Shown piece by piece: positions 7,001-13,000 of a stretch of DNA of 13,937 bases. The stretch lies in NCBI GenBank assembly GCA_934645275.1, contig CAKUDW010000026.1, positions 1-13,937 on the forward strand, in the 5' to 3' direction. This DNA comes from an uncultured Clostridia bacterium. GTDB lineage: Bacteria > Bacillota_A > Clostridia > Christensenellales > Aristaeellaceae. How positions within the stretch are numbered: the first letter of the stretch is position 1; each line of letters opens with the position of its first letter. The position numbers and the translations under genes are program-made. The notes under the pieces are model-generated. The model saw only the letters and a program-made list of their open reading frames with translations. It did no database searches and had not been told where the DNA came from.

Positions 7001-10000
7001 CACCACAGTGTCCGGCGATACGATTTCCAAATCGCCTTCCACGTAGGTGATTACGTAGTTCTCGGTCACGTCGTTGCCGTTCGCATCCACAATCTTCGCG
7101 TCGCGCGGCACGAGTTCGTCCTCGTAGTAGCCCACAGCGGTCCGGCTGCCGTCGATGGTAACCGTCTTTACACTGTGGCCTTCCGCCAAATACGTGTCCG
7201 TATGACCATTCTCGCCATGCGCCGCGCCGTCGTAAACTACGCCCAGATTGTCGTTGGCCTTAATGGTCACCTTGTTATCGCCCGCGCCGCGCTTCGTAAT
7301 CTTCAGGCCACCCGCAACGAGGTCGATAGTCTTATACTGACCCTTCATATTATCGCCGCTGGCATTCGTGATGGTTACGCCGGTGACGACATTGTTGTCG
7401 TCCGCGCTGTCCGCCACGTTCGTTACCGTGCCTTCGACCGTTGCCTTCACAACGTCGCCGGTCGGCAGCGTCACGGTACCGCCCTCAGCTGCGGTGTACT
7501 CCTTGCCGTCATATTCCACGGTGTATCCGCCGTCGGAATGCGGCTGGCCGTCATACTCCCAGGTGTGGCTGTTCGCGGTGATCGTGATGACCTTTACATT
7601 CTGAGTCACTTCCAGCGTGCCGTCTGCATACGTGATGCTGTAGTTCTTGGCAAGCGTGTCTTTGTTCAGCTCATGGCCGGTGATCTTGTTGGCGCTGCTG
7701 CCGACAACCGTCTGGCTGCCCTCTACCGTCACGCTGGCAAGGCCTTCCTCAACATCCACAAATTTGCCGTCTATTCTCTCTTGTCTCGTTACGAACGCGC
7801 CCTTGGTGATCTCGTAGCCACCGTTCGTCAGCGGCGTGCCGTCGTACGCCTTCTTGCCGCTCGCCGCCGTCAGCTCGATTTCGACCGGCGTTACCGTCAG
7901 CGTGCCAATCACGGGCTCGCCGAAGGTGTAGTTGGCGGTCACGTCCTTGCCGTCCGATATGCGCTCCACGTAGTAGGACGCATATGCGTTCGCCTTGCTG
8001 CCCACGTCGGTCAGACCAGCGTCAGCCGGGAAGTTCACAACCAGCCTGTCGCCCTCTGCCAGCGTTCCGGTGTGCGTGGTCTGGTAGTCCACCAGCCGTT
8101 CGCCGTTGTAGGCTCTGCTTCTGGTCGGCGTGGTGATGACGATGACGTCGCTGCGCTTCGTGATGGACAGTACACCGACGTTCTCGGTGATTTCGTAGTT
8201 CTTGTCCTTGAAGTTCTCGCCCTTCGTGTAGATGATGGTGTTCTCAACCTTGCCGTCCCCGTTCGGGCCGTCGGTCACGTAGGTCACGCTGCCGGTGGCC
8301 TTGATGTCCGTCACTTCGCCGTCCACGAAGCCGTCGCCGGTCACGGTCACGTCGGGTTTCGTCAGCGGCGTGCCATCGTATTCCTTGGTCGCCGTTTCGG
8401 AGGTCAGGGTTACGCTGCGCTTCGTGATCGTCAGGCTGCCGTCGGTCACGACGAACGTCACCTTGGAGAAGTTATCGCTGATGTTCGTAAACTCCGACGC
8501 ATTCAGACCCATATTGTAGGTATCTGCATCGGTGCCCGTCGCTTCCGCCTTGCCACTGAAGGTGAAGTCGGCCACGGTGTACTTGCTGTCGTTGATGCTT
8601 ACCACATCATAGCCCGTCACGGTGTGGCTCTTGCCGTCATACTTCGCAGTGTCGGTGTGGCCTACGATCGTTACGACCACTTCGCCGGAAGCGGGGTTGA
8701 TGACCAGTTCGCCGGGCGTCGTCTTCTTCACGATGTAGCGGCCGGTATTGTCCACCGTGCCCACATAGTCAGCTTCGAAGTTTGCCGGATAGGTGCCCAC
8801 ATCCGTGCCCGTCGCGCCAGCCTTGATCTCGGTGTCGCCGCTGAAGTTAGCCGCGTAATCCGCGGTCTCGCCGGAGATATCATAACCGCTGACAGACTTT
8901 TCAGTGCCGTCGTAGTTATAGGTCGCGCTGTTTGCGGTCAGCTCTACATCCTTATAGTAGTAGAACTTGATCACATTCAGGCTATTGTCCGCACGGATGG
9001 TCAGCGTCTTGGAATCCGCGCTCACGGGCGTGTAGCCAGTGATGGCAGCGGGATTCTCGGTGACCTCCGCGCCGACTCTGGCGATGCCGCGCTCGGCAGC
9101 CTTCACTTCCACAGTGTCACCGGTGTTGTTCCAGTAGTAGTAAACGACGTAGTTGTAGGTGTCGTTCAGTTCGTCGTGGTCGCCGACGACATCCTTGCTC
9201 CAATCGCCAAACTCAATGTTCGCGACATTCGTCAGCGTGCCATCAGCAGTGTCGGTTGCATAAGCGCCCTCAACGTCCTCAACCGTCACGGTGTGCTGTG
9301 CCTTCATGAGCACAGTTCCGCCCGCCGGAATGGACGCGATCGTCGCCGTGTGCTTGTCCGCGCTTACCGTGTAGTCGGCGCCGGGCTGGATTTCCGCCAT
9401 ATTGTCGGTCACGACAACGTTCTTGGCTTCGTCCTTGCTCACGTTCTTCACGGTGATGGTGTACTCAATCGTATCGCCAACCTTGAAGTTGGTCTCAGGC
9501 TTGTTCGCGGTCTCCTTCTTGGGGTCCAGCGGATCATCGCCCGTGATGGTCAGCGTGCTGTCTTCCTTTTCAAGCGCGTAGTTGTCCGTCACGTCGCCGA
9601 TGGAATTGGTGATCTTTGCTTTGGCGATCTGCGCAACTGCCGCGTACACGCCGATCAGCGTCTGCGTGCTCTGGCCGTCATACAGCACGTCCACGTTCAG
9701 AGTGTCGCCCTCCAGCAGGCCTCTGTCGCCGTTCGCACTTTCGATGTCGCAGCGAACTACATCATCTGCCGGATGCGCCACGGGGTTCGCATAGTCGTAA
9801 GCATATTCCAGCGCTCTGGCGGTGACCTTCACCGGGCGCTTGTTGATGGTCAGCTTGCCGTCGTTCACGACGAACTTGACGTTCGTGAAGTTCGTGTTGG
9901 TGTTCGTGAACTGCGCCGCAGTCAGGCCCATCGTGTACTCGCCCGCGTTGGTGCCCTCTGCCTCAGCCTTGCCGCTGAAGGTGAAGTCGTTCGCGGTGTA

Positions 10001-13000
10001 CAGCTTGTTGCTGATGTCGTCAACCTCGTAGCCAATCAAGGAATTGATCTCGCCGTTATACGTTACGGTAGCCTTGCCGCCCGAAATCGTCACGATCACT
10101 TCGTCCTTGACGGGCGTGATCGTCAACTTGCCGGGGGTCTCGGTGATGGCGTAGTTCGCGGTCACATCCGTGCCGTCCGCATCCTTGATAACCACGTTGC
10201 CAGTGAACGCGCCGTCGTAGCTGCCAGCGTCCGTGCCCTTGGCTTCGTAGCTCAGGCCGCTATAAGTGTGGCCGGTCAGCAGACCTGTCGCCGTGATGCC
10301 GGTGATCTTCTGCTCGGTTCCGTTATACACCTTCGTGTCGGATTCGCCGGTGAAGGTCACGGCGAACTGCGCGTTGGTAATCGTCAGCTTGCCGGGGGTC
10401 TTAGTGATGGCATAGTTCGCGGTCACGTCCGTGCCGTCCGCATCCTTGATAACCACTTCGCCGGTGAATGCGCCGTCGTAGCTGCCTACGTTCTGGCCCT
10501 CCGCCTTGTAGGTCAGGCCGCCGTAGGTGTGGTTTTCCACAAGGCCGCTCTGCGTGATGCCGGTGATGCTCTGCACACTGCCGGTGTAGGGGAGCGTCTT
10601 GCTTTCGCCGGTGAAGGTCACGGTGCGTGCGGTAACCGTCAGCGTGCCCTTTTCGCTTTCATTGAAGGTGTAGCTGCTGGTCACGTCGACGTCGCCGCGC
10701 ATGACCTTGTAGCTCTTCACCACATTGTCGCTGAAACCGACATTCGTCTGGCTGCCTTCGACGACCGCGATCAGTTCGTCGCCTTCTGCCAGCACGTTAT
10801 CCGTGTAGGTATAGCCGTTGTTCGTCAGCGCGCTGCCGTCGTAGACCTTTTCGTCGCTCGCCGCGGTGATGGTGATCTTCGCCGCCTTCGCGGTGATGGA
10901 CAGCTTGCCCTCTTCCTTGGTGATGGCATAGTTGCCAGCCTTGAAGCCCTCGTTCTCCGTGAAGATGATGGTGTTGGTCTTTTCGCCTTCGTATACGTAG
11001 GTCACGCTGCCGGTGGCCTTGATGTCCGTCACTTCGCCGTCCACGAAGCCGTTGCCGCCCACGGTCACGTCGGGCCGGGTCAGCGGCGTGCCGTCGTAGA
11101 CCTTGCTGTCCGTCGCGGAAGTCAGCGTCACGCTGCGCTTGGTAATGGTGATCTGCTGCGTGTCTTCCACATAGCCATCGTAGTTGGCCGGGCTCGACAC
11201 ACGCACATACACCACTCTGCTATCCGCAACATCCGTCGAAGTGATCGTGCTCGGGTCGGTCGTCCAAGTCTTGTTGTCCCCGCTGTACTCAATCGTCAGC
11301 GCGTTGCCCTTCTCGTCCGTCGCCTTCGCGGTGCCGGTCGCATGCGCTTTGCCATCGTACATCTCGGTTACATCGGCCGGAGTCAGAGTCACATACTTGG
11401 TGATATCGGCCTTGGTAATGGTCAACGTGCCGGGCAGATAGGTAACTTCATAGTTGCCCTGCGTCTTTTCGCCAGCAGGCGTGATTGCATAATCGCCTAC
11501 ATCTTCTCCCGCTGCGCGGCTCAGCGTGTAGTTTACCTTATCTTCGCCGATCAGGCCTACTACCGTCGCCGTCAGTTTGGGATCAGCATCGCCATATACC
11601 TTGCTCTTATCGTCCGCCTTTACCGTCACGGCCTTCGGCGTTACCTTCAGCGTGTACTCGTTCGTCGCCGTGGTGTAGTTCGGATTTTCCGCCTTGACCA
11701 GCACATGGATCTCTCCTACGTCCTTGATCGTCGGCACATCCGTACTCCACGTCTTGCCCTCGTCCGTGCTGTAGCTGATGGTCGTGCCTTCCTTTACGCT
11801 CGCCACAGCCGCTTCGCCGTGCGTCGCTCCGTCGTAGGGCTTGTTATAATCTTCGCCTGCTACCGTCAGCGTCCCCGCCTTCGTTATAGTCAGCGTGCCA
11901 TCCTCATACGTCACCCTATAATAGGCAGGAATCTCGCCACTCTTATACTGAACCGTAGCAGTATCGATTACGTTCTCGGTGCTGCCCACGTTGGTGATGG
12001 TGGACGCTTTCGTCATGGACAGAGTGAAGTCGTCCTTCGTATCACCGTTGACCAGACCTTCCATCGTAAACGAGGAATCGGTCAGCGCGGTACCATCGTA
12101 GACCTTGCGGGCGCTTCCAGCGGTAATGGTCAGGGACATGGTGTAATAGACCGTGATGACGTTCTCGTTTTCGTCGGCCACGATCGTAATGGTCTGAGAG
12201 GGAGCATAGCCGCCCACTTCTGCCACTTCGGCAGCGGCGTATTCGGGCTTCAGTGCAGCGCCCTGGGCCGGTGTCGCCGTCAGAGTCTCGCCAATGGTCT
12301 TTACGCCGGTCTCATCGTCGGCGACCTGCACAGTAGTGCCAGCCAGATAATGATGGATGGTGTAGTTCGCGGTGTTCAGCTTGAAGTACAGCTTCAGCAC
12401 GAGCGAGCCATCGCCAGCGACGTCGCCGGACAGCACGTTGTTCGTATTGCCTTCTTCGAACACGTACTTACCGTTTTCCTTGGCGGCCTTGTCGTCGTCG
12501 GTCACTGCAACGCGCGTGTCCGTGGTAGCAGTGCGCGTTTCATCCTTGTGATTGAGCGTGTAGTTGCCGTTTGCATCTCCATAGTAGAATTCAACGGTGT
12601 ACTTGGTGTCAGTCTTGGCTTCCCAGATGGCGTAAAGGACGTTGTCATCGTTCTCGTCAATGGAAATCGACGCGCCAATGGCATAGGTCGTGCCCTTGCC
12701 GTCCGCCGCAGTGTTCCACTCCTTGAAGGTGTAACCTTCACGGGAAACGGAAACGTCATCTCCCACACTGTGCTTCTGGTTCTTATAGAGGTTAACCGTC
12801 GTTCCGCCCACGCCGCCATTGGCATCATAGGTCAGAGACAGCAGTTCGTTCGGATCTGCGTAGACCGCAGTGAGCGTAAGCACTTCGCCGTCGAGCAGGG
12901 CTTTGACAACGTGTACCTTGTCGTTGACATAGTACGTTCCGCCGTTCTTATCCTGCCAGTAAACGAAGACCTGCTTACCCTTGGTAAGTCTGGAGCCATC

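Noticed and set aside
10580..10594. LPYTG, matching the sortase motif LPXTG
   Set aside because: It is the variant YDG signature of a deck A module in the middle of the protein. No hydrophobic segment or basic tail follows, and more than 2,000 residues lie downstream.
6185..12136. Regular repeats that could be mistaken for a CRISPR or satellite array
   Set aside because: The unit is about 225-312 bases, diverged, in frame and codes for MBG/YDG modules; there are no short identical repeats with unique spacers.
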